Assembly (NCBI GenBank): GCA_029582155.1
Contig: CM055896.1
Span: 31,060,609-31,124,608, forward strand
Source: Panopea generosa
Lineage: Eukaryota; Mollusca; Bivalvia; Adapedonta; Hiatellidae
Direction: 5' to 3'
DNA: 64,000 nt
A model generated the notes under the pieces. It made no database searches. It had not been told where the DNA came from and worked only from the letters and a program-made list of their open reading frames with translations. Positions 37,401 through 52,300 of the stretch are shown piece by piece; within the stretch, counting starts at the first letter, position 1, and every line of letters starts with the position of its first letter. The translations under genes and the position numbers were made by a program.

Positions 37401-40400
37401 TAATTGATAAAACGCATCTCATTATCAACAATGAATAAAATGCGAATTGTTTAGTATGCCAAATCCACCAAAACGTGACAAAATTTAAATCTGAATTGGA
37501 GGTAATAACTTGAAACAAAATCCTCATTAAAAAAAAGCATCATTTAAAAACTGCTTGACGTTCTTCACACCATTATACTGACTCTTTCAAATACGAAACA
37601 ATGTTAATTTGTGTAAACCTGTGTAATAATTAATTAAATCACATGACACATTTAATGCATTTCAAAATATGTTGTAATTTTAAGCGGAAAATCTATTGAT
37701 GTCTAAGTTAGGCGCTTTGACAAAGTTAGGAAATCCCTTTTAAATATATTGCTTTGGCATGTTTAAATATTTGTCCTTAGGGCAATACGGGGTCTTTGAG
37801 TATTTGAAAATATTGTGTTTAGCCAATTTTAAAAGTTTTAAAAGTAAAATCCTGATAGAACATAGACTTTAGTGCATTTTAATATATCTCGTATTTACAC
37901 CCTTTAATAACTATATATATCATATAATTAGAGTTTGATACACCCACCTTGGTCACACAGCACTTCCTTCCATCCTGCCTCACACAATTGATCACAAGTA
38001 CCGTTGACTTTATTACAGTTACCGTATCCGCCTTTACAATGGTCGCTACAATTCTGACTGCAGTTATCACCAAAAGTGCCAGGCACACATTCTATAAAAT
38101 AATATAGTTGATAAATTAGAAATATATGGCCAGAAATGGGCACCTTTTAATTTCTAATAAATTATATTAAATTATAAAATAATATCTTTAAAATAAACGT
38201 TTAAAAAACAACCAAGACATCTTGGCAACTTTCATCTTCTGCGGCAACTTTCACTTTTTCACTTTCGATCCTCTTTGTTTCTTTTTTAAACATCTCTAAG
38301 ATATCCTCCTATAATTGTAAACAATTTGTTTGCATTAAATAAATAGTTTAGTTTCGTAACTTTAGGGACATCTATATTATACTTTTACTATTAATAAATA
38401 TTACTAGTGATATGTAAATAGCCTTATATTACAGAAAGCATAATTCATAAAAAACATACCTTAAAAAATTATATATAATATATGATTGTAATAGAATGTT
38501 TGTATATGTGTGTATTATATAAAAAAATCAGTGCTGTAAATTATACATTGTAAATGTTTGATGTGAATAAAAACATTATTGAGAAAAAAAATATAGAAAG
38601 GGTATTGTTATGCATTCAATATACAACATAATATCGGTAATAAATATGTTATGCATAGACTTATAAGCGATAACTGTACATCCTTTCGTTCCGATTATCG
38701 TTAATTGATTTAATTGATTATCATTAATTCGTTAAGTTTGATGTTTATTGAATAACCGATACATTTGTAACGCTGTTTTCAACAAACGTGTGTTTTGGTT
38801 TGAAATTAAACATAAACATATGCCAGATAACAAAACTATCTCGGAATGCATGTATAATGGGTCATTTTCAAAACATGTAGAAAAACGTTAGTTATTTTAT
38901 TTGCTGATAGAAAATATTACACCTAATGTTATTCTAATGCTTGGAACCAACTCTAACAAAAGAGAACTTTATAAACTTACACTTCTTATAGAATATATCG
39001 AAGGTCAAATAGGCATTATCCACCTAGTATGATACACACTATAATTAACATCCGTATGTAAGTTTTTTAATGACTTTATTGCGTATTACGCTATGTTCAT
39101 GAAGTGACTTTTTTATTAATTACTGATTACATACTATTGAAACATAGCTTCATATATAGCCTCTATTCCATAAGCATGTATTTTTGGCTGATTGTATTTG
39201 TTTTACACAAAGCACGTCACTCACATACACATTTACACACGACCAAAACATGACTTTTACTATATTTAAAGGTTTAAGATTTTCATTAATCAACAATAAT
39301 ACTATTTCGCTAACTGAGTTAACACTACTGATTCTGGTTAACAGTGTATTTTAGCGCGCATCATTTTGTAAATTTTATGAAAAACATAAAGTTAAACGTT
39401 AGACCAGTGAAACTAATCAAATATGACCAGACAATAAAAATGTATACTAAAGTAAATTAAAAGAACAACTTGACATGTGTTGAAGTTATGTTTGAAGCAG
39501 ATTTTGTAAACAATGATACACGATGTCAAGCTTGAAGGAACTAAATTAGATAAACACGCTACAATTTTCTTAAAACAATAAATTATTTTTAAATGAATAA
39601 AACGCATCTCATTATCAACAATGAATAAAATGCGAATTGTTTAGTATGCCAAATCCACCAAAACGTGACAAAATTGATATCTAAATTGGAGTTAATAACT
39701 TGAAACAAAATCCTCAATAAAAAAGGACATCACATAAAAACTGCTTGATGTTCTTCACACCATTATACTGACTCTTTCAAATACGAAACAATGTTAATTT
39801 GTGTAAACTTGTGTAATGATCAATTACACCACATGACACATTAAATACATTTCAAAATAAGATGCAATTTTAAGCGGAAAATATATTTAAGTCTAACTTA
39901 GGCGCTTTGACAAAGTTAGGAAATCCCTTTTAAATATATTACTTTGGCATGTTTAAATATTTGTCCTTAGAGCAATACGTGGTCTTTGCGTATTTGAAAA
40001 TATTGTGTTTAGCCAATTTTAAAAGTTTTAAAAGTAAAATCCTGATAGAACATAGACTTTAGTGCATTTTAATATATCTCGTATTTACACCCTTTAATAA
40101 CTATATATATCATATAATTAGAGTTTGATACACCCACCTTGGTCACACTGCACTTCCTTCCATCCCGCCTCACACAACTGATCACAAGTACCGTTGACTT
40201 TATTACAGTTATCGTATCCGCCTTTACAGTGGTCGCTACAATTCTGACTGCAGTTATCACCAAACGTGCCAGGCACACATTCTATAAAATAATATAGTTG
40301 ATAAATTAGAAATATATGGCCAGTAATGGGCACCTTTTAATTACTAATAAATTATATTAAATTATAAAATATATCTTTAAAATAAACGTTTAAAAAACAA

Positions 40401-43400
40401 CCAAGACATCTTGGCAACTTTCATCTACTGCGGCAACTTTCACTTTTTCACTTTCGATCCTCTTTGTTTCTTTTTTAAACATCTCTAAGATATCCTCCTA
40501 TAATTGAAAACAATTTGTTTGCATTAAATAAATAGTTTAGTTTTGAAACTTTAGGGACATCTATATTATACTTTTACTACTAATAAATATTACTCGCGAT
40601 ATGTTAATAGCCTTATATTATAGAAAGCATAATTCAGAAAAAACATACCTTAAAAACATTATATATAATATATGATTGTAATAGTATGTGTGTATATGTG
40701 TGTATTATATAAAAAAAGTCAGTGCTGTAAATTATACATTGTAAATGTTTGATGTGAATGAAAACATTATTGAGAAAAGAAAATAGAAAGGGTATTGTTA
40801 TGCATTCAATATACAACATAATATCGGTAATAAATATGTTATGCATACACTTATAAGCGATTACTGTACATCCTTTTGTTCCGATTATCGTTAATTGATT
40901 TAACTGATTCTCATTAATTCGTAAAGTTTGATGTTTATTGGATAACCGATACATTTGTAACGCTGTTTTCAACAAACGTGTGTTTTGGTTTGAAATTAAA
41001 CATAAACATATGCCAGATAACAAAACTATCTCGGAATGCATGTATAATGGGTCATTTTCAAACATGTAGAAAAACGTTAGTTATTTTATTTGCTGATAGA
41101 AAATATTACACCTACTGTTATTCTAATGCTTGGAACCAACTCTAACAAAAGAGAACTTTATAAACATACACTTCTTATAGAATATATCGAAGGTCAAATA
41201 GGCATTATCCACCTAGTATGATACACACTATAATTAACATCCGTATGTAAGTTTTTTAATGACTTTATTGCGTATTACGCTATGTTCATGAAGTGACTTT
41301 TTTATTAATTACTGATTACATCCTATTGAAACATAGCTTCATATATAGCCTCTATTCCATAAGCATGTATTTTTGGCTGATTGTATTTGTTTTACACAAA
41401 GCACGTCACTCACATACACATTTACACACGACCAAAACATGACTTTTACTATATTTAAAGGTTTAAGATTTTCATTAATCAACAATAATACTATTTCGCT
41501 AACTGATTTAACACTACTGATTCTGGTTAACAGTGTATTTTAGCGCGCATCATTTTGTAAATTTTATGAAAAACATAAAGTTAAACGTTAGACCAGTGAA
41601 ACTAATCAAATATGACCAGACAATAAAAATGTATACTAAAGTAAATTAAAAGAACAACTTGATATGTTTTTAAGTTATGTTTGAAGCAGATTTTGTAAAC
41701 AATGATACACGATGTCAAGCTTGAAGAAACTAAATCAGATAAACACGCTACAATTTGTTTAAAACAATGAATAATTTTTAAAAGGATTAAATGCATCTCA
41801 TTATCAACAATGAATAAAATGCGAATTGTTTAGTATGCCAATCGACCAAAACGTGACAAAATTGATATCTTAATTGGAGGTATAAACTTGAAACAAAATT
41901 CTCATTCAAAAAGACATCACTTAAAAATTACTTGACGTTCTTCACACCATTATACTGACTCTTTTAAATACAAAACAATGTTAATTAGTGTAATCCCGTG
42001 TAATAAATCAATTGAATCACATGTGACATTTAATGCATTTCAAAATATGTTGCAATTTTAAGCGGAAAATCTATTTAAGTCTAACTTAGGCGCTTTGACA
42101 AAGTTAGTAAATCCTTTTTAAATATTTTACTTTGGCATGCTTATATATTTGTCCTTAGGGAAATACGGGGTCTTTGAGTATTTGAAAATATTGTGTTTAG
42201 CCAATTTTAAAAGTTTTAAAAGTAAAATCCTGATAGAACATAGACTTTAGTGCATTTTAATATATCTCGTTTTTATACCCTTTAATAACTATATATATCA
42301 TATAATTATAGTTTGATACACCCACCTTGGTCACACAGCACGTCCTTCCATCCCGCCTCACACAACTGATCACAAGTACCGTTGACTTTATTACAGCTAC
42401 CGTATCCGCCTTTACAATGGTCGCTACAATTCTGACTGCAGTTATCACCAAACGTGCCGGGCACACATTCTATAAAATAATATATGTGATCAATTAGAAA
42501 TATACTGCCAGAAATGGGCACCTTTTAATTTCCAATAAATTATATTAAGTTATAAAATAATATCTTTAAAATAAACGTTTAAAAAACAACCAAGAAATCT
42601 TGGCAACTTTCATCTTCTGCGGCAACTTTTAATTTTTCACTTTCGATCCTCTTTGTTTCTTTTTTAAACATCTCTAAGATATCCTCCTTTAATTGAAAAC
42701 AGTTTGTTTGCATTAAATAAATAGTTTAGTTTTGTAACTTTAGGGACATCTATATTATACTTTTACTATTAATAAATATTACTAGCGATATGTAAAAAGG
42801 CTTATATTACAGAAAACATAATTCAGAAAAAACATACCTTAAAAAAATTATATATAATATATGATTGTAATAGTATGTGTGTATATGTGTGTATTATATA
42901 AAAAAAGTCAGTGCTGTAAATTATACATTGTAAATATTTGATGTGAATAAAAACATTATCGAAAAAAAATAGAAAGGGTATTGTTATGCATTCAATATAC
43001 TACATACTATCGGTAAATATGTTATGCATACACTTATAAGCGATTACTGTACATCCTTTTGTTCCGATTATTGTTAATTGATTTAATTGATTAACACTAA
43101 TTCGTTAAGTTTGATTTTTTATTGAATAACCGATACATTTGTAACGCTGTTTTCAACAAACGTGTGTTTTGGTTTGAAATTAAACATAAACATATGCCAG
43201 ATAACAAAACTATCTCGGAATGCATGTATAATAGGTCAATTTCAAAACATGTAGAAAAACGTTAGTTATTTTATTTGCTGATAGAAAATATTACACCTAA
43301 TATTATTCTAATGCTTGGAACCAATTATAACAGAAGATAACTTTATAAACATACACTTCTTATAGAATATATCGAAGGTCAAATAGGCATTATCCACCTA

Positions 43401-46292
43401 GTATGATACACACTATAATTAACATCCGTATGTAAGTTTTTTACCGACATTATTGCGTATTACGCTATGTTCATGAAGTGACTTTTTTTTTATTAATTAC
43501 TGATTACATACTGTTGAAACATAGCTTCATATATAGCTTCTATTCCATAAGCATGTATTTTTGGCTGATTGTATTTGTTATACACAAAGCACCTCACTCA
43601 CATACACATTTACACACGACCAAAACATGAATTTTACTATATTTAAAGGTTAAAGATTTTCATTAAACACCAAAAATACTATTTCGCTTACTGATTGAAC
43701 ACTACTGATTCTGGTTAACAGTATATTTCAGCGCGCATCATTTTGTAAATTTTATGAAAAGCCTATAAAAGTTAAACGTTAAACCAGTGAAACTAATCAA
43801 ATATGACCAGACAAAAAAAAAGTATACTAAAGTAAATTAAAAGTACAACTTAACATGTTTTGAAGTTATGTTTGAAGCAGATTTTGTAAACAATGATACA
43901 CGATGTCAAGCTAAAAGAAACTAAATCAGATAAACACGCTACAATTTTCTTAAAACAATAGATTTTTAAATGGATAAAACGCATCTCATTATCAACAATG
44001 AATAAAATGCGAATTGTTTAGTATGCCAAATCCTCTAAAACGTGACAAAATTGATATATAAATTGGAGGTATAAACTTGAAACAAAATCCTCATTAAAAA
44101 AAGACATCACTTAAAAACTGCTTGATGTTCTTCACACCATTATACTGACTCTTTCAAATACGAAACAATGTTAATTTGTGTAAACCCGTGTAATAAATCA
44201 ATTAAATCACATGACACATTTAATGCATTTCAAAATATGTTGCAATTTTAAGCGGAAAATCTATTTAAGTCTAACTTAGGCGCTTTGACAAAGTTAGGAA
44301 ATCCCTTTTAAATGTATTACTTTGGCATGTTTAAATATTTGTCCTTAGCGCAATACGGGGTCTTTGAGTATTTGAAAATATTGTGTTTAGTGAATTTTAA
44401 AAGTTTTAAAAGAAAACTCCTGATAGAACATAGACTTTAGTGCATTTTATTATATCTCGTATTTACACCCTTTAATAATTATATATATCATATAATTAGA
44501 GTTTGATACACCCACCTTGGTCACACAGCACTTCCTTCCATCCCGCCTCACACAACTGATCACAAGTACCGTTGACTTTATTACAGTTACCGTATCCGCC
44601 ATTACAGTGGTCGCTACAATTCTGACTGCAGTTATCACCAAACGTGCCGGACACACATTCTATAAAATAATATATGTGATCAATTAGAAATATATGGCCA
44701 GAAATGGGCACCTTTTAATTTTTAAAAAATATATCAAATTATAAAATTATATCTTTAAAATAAACGTTTAAAAAACAACCAAGACATCTTGGCAGCTTTC
44801 ATCTTCTGCGGCAACTTTCACTTTTTCACTTTCGATCCTCTTTGTTTCTATTTTAAACATCTCTAAGATATCCTCCTATAATTGAAAACAATTTGTTTGC
44901 ATTAAATAAATAGTTCAGTTTTGTAACTTTAGGGACATCTATGTTATACTGTTACTACTGATAAATATTACTCGCGATATGTAAAAAGCCTTATATTACA
45001 GAAAGCATAATTCAGAAAAAACATACCTTAAAAAAAATATATATAATATATGATTGTAATAGTATGTGTGTATATGTGTGTATTATATAAAAAAGTCAGT
45101 GCTGTAAATCATACATTGTAAATGTTTGATGTGAATAAAAACATTATTGAGAAAAAAAAAATAGAAAGGGTATTGTTATGCATTCAATATACTACATACT
45201 ATCGGTAAATATGTTATGCATACACTTATAAGCGATTACTGTACATCCTTTTGTTCCGATTATCGTTAATTGATTTAATTGATTATTATTATTTCGTTAA
45301 GTTTGATGTTTATTGAATAACCGATACATTTATAACGCTGTTTTCAACAAACGTGTGTTTTGGTTTGAAATTAAACATAAACATATGCCAGATAACAAAA
45401 CTATCTCGGAATGCATGTATAATGGGTCATTTTCAAAACATGTAGAAAAACGTTAGTTATTTTATTTGCTGATAGAAAATATTACACCTACTGTTAATCT
45501 AATGCTTGGAACCAACTCTAACAAAAGAGAACTTTATAAACATACACTTCTTATAGAATATATCGAAGGTCAAATAGGCATTATCCACCTAGTATGATAC
45601 ACACTATAGTTAACATCCGTATGTAAGTTTTTTACTGACTTTATTGCGTATTACGCTATGTTCACAAAGTGACTTTTTATTAATTACTGATTACATACTA
45701 TTGAAACATTGCTTCATATATAGGCTCTATTCCATAAGTATGTATGTTTGGCTGATTGTATTTGTTATAAACAATTTTGGAGGGAGTAAACCACGGCCGA
45801 GTTTCATCAGCAATTGCTAAACTAAATTAGAACATGTAACATGTAATTTCTATTTTCTCAAGTCAGCATATATGTTTTTCTACCTTTAAGAAATTTATAC
45901 TAGTTCATTTTATCTCGGTTGCGATGAAAGTTCAGCGCTATTATGAATCGCCCCCAAGTCCGCTACCTTGGTAGAACCAGTACAGAGTGTTGTTTATTGG
46001 GAGGCATCGGGACGAGCTGGGGCTTGGGATTGAACCCGCAACCTCTGGCGATAAAAGTCTTTGCTACATGTAAGGTAAATATGGTGAAAAATGATCCAGG
46101 TTTATTGGTACAACAAACCTCGCTCTTAACAATATAATGACTATATCACAACAAGACTGTCGCCTTAGACAATCAATAACATACACATAAGTATATTATA
46201 AAAAACATTGCTTTAATTATAGATGTGTATACAATATAAAAATAAATAATACTGACTGTTTAATTATTCTATACCTATGAAATAGAACACTA

Positions 46293-46368
<76 letters not shown>

Positions 46369-49300
46369 TTGTGTTTTCCTTTGCTTATATTCTTTTCTAA
46401 ATTCTTTATGATTTTCATAATTAAAAAATCACTTATTACCTTGATCACACAGTTCAGCTCTCCATCCTGGTTTACAGTCACATTTACCACTTGTCGTATT
46501 ACAGTTGTTTTTATCTTGACAGTTTTCGCTGCAGTTGTTTTCACAATTCATTCCGTATGATCCTTTGGAACATGCTTAAAAAAATTGAAATATACATGAA
46601 ACAAAAACAAACTACAACAGAAAATGTAGCAATTAAAGATTACAGCTACCAAAACAAAATTAACGCAATAGCTATAATAAAATAACAGTACAATACATGT
46701 ATGTAGGATATATAACAACAAAAATCACATAACTGTTTTAAACAAGTTGTAAGTTATTGAATAAGCTTGGCAATCGAGAATTTACCTATTACTGATCGTT
46801 AACATCATTTAATGTATCTTTATAATAAATTCCGATTGCTACCGTCTATTTCTTTAAGCTCAATGAGTGGACTGTCTTTGGTTTCTTATCTAAATTTAAT
46901 GTTTTAATTGGTGAAGTGACCGTTCAAGTGTACGACCTAATTAGACAAATACCAATAAGAAGCGCCTAGGTCTGTCATCACATGCTACAAAAGTAAGATA
47001 GTGTGCATGATTTCTTTTCATTTATTAATTGACTAGCTGGACATGCTATAAATTGTTCCATGCTTGTTTTCGGTTACATTATAAAACCAATAACCTAGTT
47101 TAAGTAAGCTAGACTAAATCACATGGCTATTGAAGTAATACATGTACTAGATTTACTAGTAAATATTAGTATTAAGATTTAATATGATTATCAATTGTTG
47201 TAGAAATACAAATACCCGTTTCACACGTGGGTAAGTCTTTGAATCCATCTTCACATCCTTTCGGACAATGTCCTGTTTGACCACTACACGGTATTCCGCC
47301 GAGACAATGGCCGCAGATAAAATCACAACCAGGACCCCATCTACCAGCAGTACATTCTATAGAGGTAAAACAAACTCATGTCATCTTCATAATGTGTTAT
47401 AATAAATCGTATATGTTGTGTGTAAAAAGAAAAAAAGTATAACAATGTCATCAATTAATGCATAACATTACTTTTGCTATTAAGTTTTTAACTATCTTAG
47501 TTTAAAGGTAAATGTAAACATACCACCGAAAACTTGAACTTCGCAGATTATGAGATTCACATTTGATTTCGTACTATACAACCTAAGATAGCGCGCCTGT
47601 ATCAATACGGTGATGTTTCTTGTAGGAGGAGTCTTGTCCGTGTCATTATGGATTGTTACCCATTCGTCACTAGAATCATTGTTTGCATGTAATAGAAAGT
47701 TCGATAGCCCTTCTGAAATAAGTTTTGTCATAACATATAGCAATGATCGTAAGTTTTTTCCCAAGGCAATTTACTTGTAAACTACTTATTGATTTACAGT
47801 TCTATCAGGATATATATTTAAGTAATTAGGTCCAGTTTAATATGTTGTTAAGAAAGGTACACGAAATATTAATTTCCGTTCACTGTCACTTCTTTACATT
47901 ATGATATATCAATGTTCGCACAAAGAAAATGATAAAGATGCTGACTTGACCTTTTCTTGCACCACAATTAAAGCTGCCCAGGTGATTCTTAACCAAGTTA
48001 TAGGTAGCGTGCAATATCTGATTGTACTCATATTTAAACTTAAACTTCACCACTTGAATAAAGTCAGTTGATTCATAAACCTGCCGACGATATTAACAGA
48101 AGGTTTAAAACGTTTCTTATAAATACATATAATTGAAACTTTATACCAATATATTAGAGTTAATCAATAATTAGTAAAAGTGTTATAACAAAAGTGAAGT
48201 TGAATGAGATTGACAATATCACTAAGTCACTTTTCAAAATATAAATACAATAGATTATTATACTTTTTTAAACTCAATATGTTTTTATGCACTAAATATA
48301 TATAAAAACATAACACAGGGTTTCAAGAGGACTAACATTGGATATGAAATACATGACACCAATGCAGGAGACGCAGAATTACTCAGTGACATATCAAATA
48401 AAAAATCCAACAACATCAATAGACAATGATTACTCTAGGATATGGATGTATACATTCGTGTTAAATATGTTGCGTTTTCATATATCGTCATGTATTGCGC
48501 TTTAGTATAACTTGAATTTACATGCATGATAGATGTATAGATTCAAATTGACTATAAAATCATAAAATTGAGATACATCAATACTTCTAAAACAAATTCA
48601 TTTACATGCTACTATATTAAGAATACGAAAACCTCAAAGTTCCCACTGGAGCCATTTTAATTATACATTATTTTGAAAATTTGCTAAATTATGTATTTGT
48701 AAGACATAACCATACGCAAATAGAGTTGTGTTTAATCTGTCTTGTTTAAACACAAAATATATTAATTGTCTCATTTTGCGGTGTATGAATTGTTTTCTTA
48801 ACATTCAAACGCTAAAATATTATATTAAAACCTTTCCGATTAATGTCAAAAGACTACACGCATAACATACATGTATGCAATTATATATTTCAATTACTTT
48901 ATATTTTAAAATTTAAATCGAATGTCACACGCGCCACCGATTAAACACAAACAAAATACTTACCAGGTCTATCAGTCGAGATTCGTATAGATTGTATACG
49001 CATTATATGCTTGAGGTCAACACTCCACCATGGTTGATCCTGTACCTGTGTAGCGCTACATTCATCTACAGAAGTTCCTATCACACCATCTACTGTCAGC
49101 CCAGCATTATGACTAGGTCCGTTATATGTACTCAGGTTTGCTTGTCTTCCGAAAGCCAAATTTTTGCCTTAAATTTAAACAACATATTAAAACAGATAGC
49201 AGTCATTTAATTAAGTACACTAGTTAGAACTAGCACTGTCTTAAGTTTACTTGTATAATTACTTGCATTACAAATCGGGAGTGTATCTTAAATAATGATG

Positions 49301-52300
49301 TGGGCACACAGAGAAATAATACAAATCGATAAAAAGTATGAAACGTTGCGTTAATATTATGAAATATTATTATATTTTTAAATCAACACAGAAATGCCTA
49401 ATAATATTATAATATCCACAAAAGTATGGCCTTGCAAATAAAGTCTCTTGTCAAGGACCAATACAACTGCTGAGTCAAAACACAAACACAACCAATCAAG
49501 ACATTAAAGCTTAGATGATGCCGGACACCGTTACCGTTATTTAGATTAACACATACATTATTATTGTGTGTGTTCGAAAAATGCACATATATGTTTATCA
49601 TTCAGCTTGTTTTGTGATTATGTGTTTTAATGCATGTGTAAATACATGTTACAACGACATTGAAACTTGGTAACTATGTATAGTTTAAGTCGATAGAAAT
49701 AGTGATATGACTATAAATGATATTGGCGCTGATTCCAGTCATAACATGAAGGGTCTTGATTCTGATGATATAAACCACTGCTGTGGTCAGGGGATCTAGA
49801 CGGTCATAGGTTCGGCGAAACTAAATTGTGCCATTACTGCAAAGTTGTTGTAAACAACAATAAACACCCAACAATACAAACGGTTAACGGTAGTGTTCTT
49901 TGTTTGCTCAAACCACTGATGATTTTACATTGTCGTTGTTATTGTATTTACCGTCGCTTTTAACAATTTATAATCGTATTGCGACGGTTTCTACTTCAGA
50001 CAGTATTCTAATCAATGCCACAGTGTAGTATGGTGTTGCAGACACACGGTATGATAATTTAACACACCCAGTCATATAATACTGGATTCACCGGGCTGAC
50101 CAGACCTATAACTATCCTCTAAATGTTTAGTATCATCCGGGGAATCTTCTAGTACCATTTATTAAGTAGATTTTATGATCCGGTCGGGGATCGAATCCAC
50201 GACCTTTCACATGCGAGACTGACGGTTTTAAGACCACCGAAACGGTGTCATAATTTACAATGTCAATAGTGTTTTATATCATCACTAATGACTGATTCTC
50301 CAAATCCTTCCAACCAGTAAAGTATACGCAATATTGATTGACCAAATAATTAATAATATGATACTATATATCGTTGAATGTAATTATAGATCAGTGTATG
50401 ACCATCAATCCAGGGTTCGTGTGTTCGAAAAACGTCCTAGTCATGGTCTCCGTGACAATTGACTGATATACGACATTTTGCATCATTATAATTTGTCTCT
50501 CACCACTGATTAAAGCGAGATGTTATCGGTTACTTGCAGAGATAGGTGTGCTCGAATATTGGTCGACCTTCCAGAATCCCAGGAAAGAATGGTTACACTA
50601 AATGGTCGCCCGTTAGCTCTACATAGCATAAACATGCTGCAAAATAAATACACAATCGATCAAACAAGCAAACAAACAAACAAAAGCAACCATCCTAAAA
50701 TGATGTCAGTTATGTATTTAGGGTAATAGGTCAACTACAAATAGAGGATAAATGTATATCAAAACAAAAGAAGTTTAGTAAATGGGGGTCACAGCGCAAT
50801 TTTTCGACCACCTCAGAGTGACAAACTCGCCCGGACTCACCTCCAGGGCTCTCCCAGGCTCCCTTGTCATTTTAAGTGGTTGAACAGTTTCACTTTGATT
50901 CCCGTTTTCTATACAACTATTAGCACAACCGTTAAAATTGTATTAAATTTAGTTCTAATTCTACTACACTATATTTACGAATTTTATCTTCAAAATATAT
51001 CAAACTGTTGTTTGGTAAATCAGCGGCAACTGGTTTACCAATTTACTCGGATTTACTTAATCCGTATGCGACGGTCTTAACACCGTTATCTAATATATAT
51101 CGTTTATTATCGAAGCAAAATAAACTAATTTGTATTTAGTTTATAACTTTTTATTTGATGTTTGCTAGATTTTATAGTTTTTATCACATTCTATTGCATA
51201 CACGAATCGAATAAAACGTGTCTATAATCTTCATGTGTTATATTTTTCTTAATAACACCTTTAGTTATTCCGTTACATTTTTTAATATCTCTATCCTTTA
51301 ACATAATTGAATATTAGTTATGTCTTAAACCGACACATTCTGTAATTGGAATGCCTGCAGTCTCATCCTTCATCTTACCAATATCCTTTGTTATATTGTC
51401 GAAGAAGAATGGACTGTTTTTGGAGTAATCACTATTGTCAAAACGCTCCTTATCTTTAATCAAATTTGTTTATATATCTTCTGTTTTTATTTCATAACAT
51501 AAACTCTCTGTATTTGTAAACAATAATTGTACTTTATACTTTTCATATTTTTTTAAAATGTAATTGTAATGAAAATCAAATAATATAATTAGTTTTTGAT
51601 TATCCTTCTTTAAACATGAGAGACAAACAAGCGGTTGCTATTTCAACAATTACATTTAGAGATTTGCAACATATGACTGAAGCATTAAGATAAACTTTTA
51701 TGAAGATAACACACAATGCTTCGTCTTTTGTATTTTGTCACTTTGTTGCTGAACTCGTCGTTATCTCGTATTGGCAGGGAAAATCAGAATAAAAATAATA
51801 GCCTAATTTTAAATATTGTATTATATATTCATTGTTTGTAGTTAACGTGATTTTTATCCTCTATATAGCTGTTGCTGATGTTAAACAAATCATAATGCAC
51901 CATTTCTGCTATTGAATATTCGTAACACTTGTTTATAAAAAATGAAAATATATAATCGTATAGTATCATATAATGCGATCTCTTCATTTAACTTTTAATG
52001 TACATTTTTTTTTTTGAAGACATAATTTGGAACTAATACCACTTTCAATACCTATACTGTGTATGCTCTTATGGTTCGTTTCGACAAGTCATATCAGTCA
52101 TTGGGATAGATGTGGCAATATTCGTCTAAAAGTGGCAATATGTTTTGCACTTTGAATGGACATATAATTTATTTCGTTTGTTTATAATGATTTAAATTGA
52201 CTGATCTATCGCAAGTTATATCTTTGTCTGTGTTGTATACATTTGATTGACGTTCAATTGTGTATACAAGTATTATGTTTTTGTATATGTACTGTATTAC

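Larger units (their letters stand above)
36171..45770 (-). repeat. Tandem array of 2.19-kb units, each with one EGF exon
   Basis: The landmark tttagggaca occurs at 36171, 38361, 40550, 42739 and 44928, spaced 2189-2190 bp. Four complete units are followed by a partial fifth ending near 45770. Exons and introns are about equally similar between units, as expected for recent unequal crossing-over or gene conversion. A diverged half unit lies at about 33060-33810. Several intronic ORFs in the units (up to 143 codons) are not maintained between units and are not coding. Confidence 0.95.
49168..51034. other. Part of the long intron between the FTP domains
   Basis: Apart from the SINE-like elements, this stretch shows no gene. 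Short ORFs at 49407, 50520 and 50880 have no recognisable features. Confidence 0.5.

Noticed and set aside
37879-38088. 69-codon ORFs overlapping the EGF exons in another frame
   Set aside because: They are shadows of the EGF exons and lack cysteine-module logic.
39413-39607. Minus-strand 64-codon ORFs in array introns (also at 41602)
   Set aside because: They occur in near-identical intron sequence and show no domain. Their similarity reflects the DNA repeat.
40634-41065. ORF of 143 codons in an intron of the EGF array
   Set aside because: The homologous stretches of the other units are not open over the same length, so this is intronic noise.
36171-45770. CRISPR-like regular repeat
   Set aside because: The period is 2.19 kb with coding exons in each unit. 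It is an intragenic tandem duplication in an animal genome.
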